Part shown: positions 7,303-7,822 of the stretch, in pieces | Layout of the letters: each line of letters opens with the position of its first letter | Position numbering within the stretch: position 1 is the stretch's first letter | Origin: Faecalimonas sp. | Lineage (GTDB): Bacteria > Bacillota > Clostridia > Lachnospirales > Lachnospiraceae | NCBI GenBank assembly: GCA_020024645.1 | Contig: JAHHTN010000085.1 | Span: 1 to 7,822, forward strand | Length of the DNA stretch: 7,822 nt | Reading direction: 5' to 3' | Notes under the pieces: model-generated | The model's input: only the letters and a program-made list of their open reading frames with translations | Databases searched by the model: none | Told to the model about the DNA's origin: nothing | Position numbers and translations under genes: made by a program

Positions 7303-7822
7303 CAAAAGAACAAAGAGATACGATTGAATATTATAATACTCATGCAGATGAATACTGTGACGCAACTCGTGATGTAGATATGAGTGCGTTGTATGCTGAG
7401 TTCGAAAAGTATCTTAAGCCAGGATGTAAGATCCTAGATCTTGGTTGTGGATCTGGAAGAGACAGTAAATACTTTTACGATAAAGGGTATGAAGTTGTAG
7501 CAGTAGATCCGTCAACTGAGATGTGTAAAAGAGTAAGAGAACTTGTGCCGATAGAAGTTATAGAGATGAGAGCTGAAGATTTAGAGTTTGAAAATGAATT
7601 TGATGCTGTCTGGGCATGTGCATCACTACTTCATGTTGATAGAGGCAATATGTACTTTACATTAACTAAGATTATTAAGTCGCTTAAAAGTAACGGTGTT
7701 TTCTATGCTTCATTGAAAATAAAAAGCAATAAATTCATAGAATCAGATAGAACATTTACCTATTATTCGAAAGAGGAATTGATTGATTTATTTGAAGCTA
7801 ATAAGAGTGCTCATATAGTCGA
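7287..7822 (+). CDS. Class I SAM-dependent methyltransferase, 3' end outside window
   Basis: Open frame of 178 complete codons with no stop before the window ends; members of this type are often a little over 200 residues, so most of the protein is present. Motif I, which binds S-adenosylmethionine, is LDLGCGSGRD at residues 50-59. The acidic residue that holds the ribose hydroxyls is D74 in VVAVDPS, and FDAVWACASLLHVD at 105-118 is the motif after strand 4. There is no N/DPPY or PCQ motif as in DNA adenine or cytosine methylases, so the fold looks like a small-molecule or unassigned Methyltransf_11/25-type enzyme. The substrate is unknown. The start overlaps the HNH gene by 16 bases, implying co-expression with it. 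Methyltransferases have been noted near other dnd loci, but I cannot say this is the same family. The start at 7299 is an alternative four codons downstream. Confidence 0.85.
   Translation, partial: MAIEMTKEQRDTIEYYNTHADEYCDATRDVDMSALYAEFEKYLKPGCKILDLGCGSGRDSKYFYDKGYEVVAVDPSTEMCKRVRELVPIEVIEMRAEDLEFENEFDAVWACASLLHVDRGNMYFTLTKIIKSLKSNGVFYASLKIKSNKFIESDRTFTYYSKEELIDLFEANKSAHIV

Overview
The window is one tightly packed plus-strand operon that encodes a DNA phosphorothioation (Dnd) system, in which a non-bridging oxygen of the DNA backbone is replaced by sulfur. The DNA is AT-rich, Arg codons are mostly AGA, and nearly every gene has a GGAGG/GAGG-type ribosome binding site about 5-8 bases before its ATG. 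This points to a low-GC Bacillota host, probably a clostridial or Lachnospiraceae-like bacterium. That placement is inferred from composition and style only.

Layout, left to right: dndB (DGQHR-family regulator, 34-1110), dndC (PP-loop/PAPS-reductase-like Fe-S protein, 1114-2610), dndD (SMC/Rad50-like ATPase, 2614-4566), dndE (small DNA-binding protein, 4563-4943), dndA (PLP-dependent cysteine desulfurase, 4948-6099), a 395-residue HNH-type nuclease (6115-7302), and the 5' part of a class I SAM-dependent methyltransferase that runs off the right edge (from 7287). The junctions are +3, +3, -4, +4, +15 and -16 bases, so there is essentially no non-coding DNA. I see no room for internal promoters or terminators between genes. 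The operon promoter and the end of the methyltransferase lie outside the window.

How the genes work together: by family knowledge, DndA mobilises sulfur from cysteine and loads or activates DndC. DndC, DndD and DndE carry out the sulfur incorporation, and DndB tunes expression or modification. Here dndA is the last of the five dnd genes, after dndE, instead of being first, divergent, or replaced by a housekeeping IscS. The usual restriction partners DndFGH and PbeABCD are not in the window. The HNH protein and methyltransferase occupy the next operon positions, within or just past translational-coupling distance. The HNH protein is therefore the best candidate for an alternative effector that senses or acts on phosphorothioated or unmodified DNA, and the methyltransferase is a candidate accessory. 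These two genes are the least understood and most interesting part of the window; their roles are inference from position and motifs.
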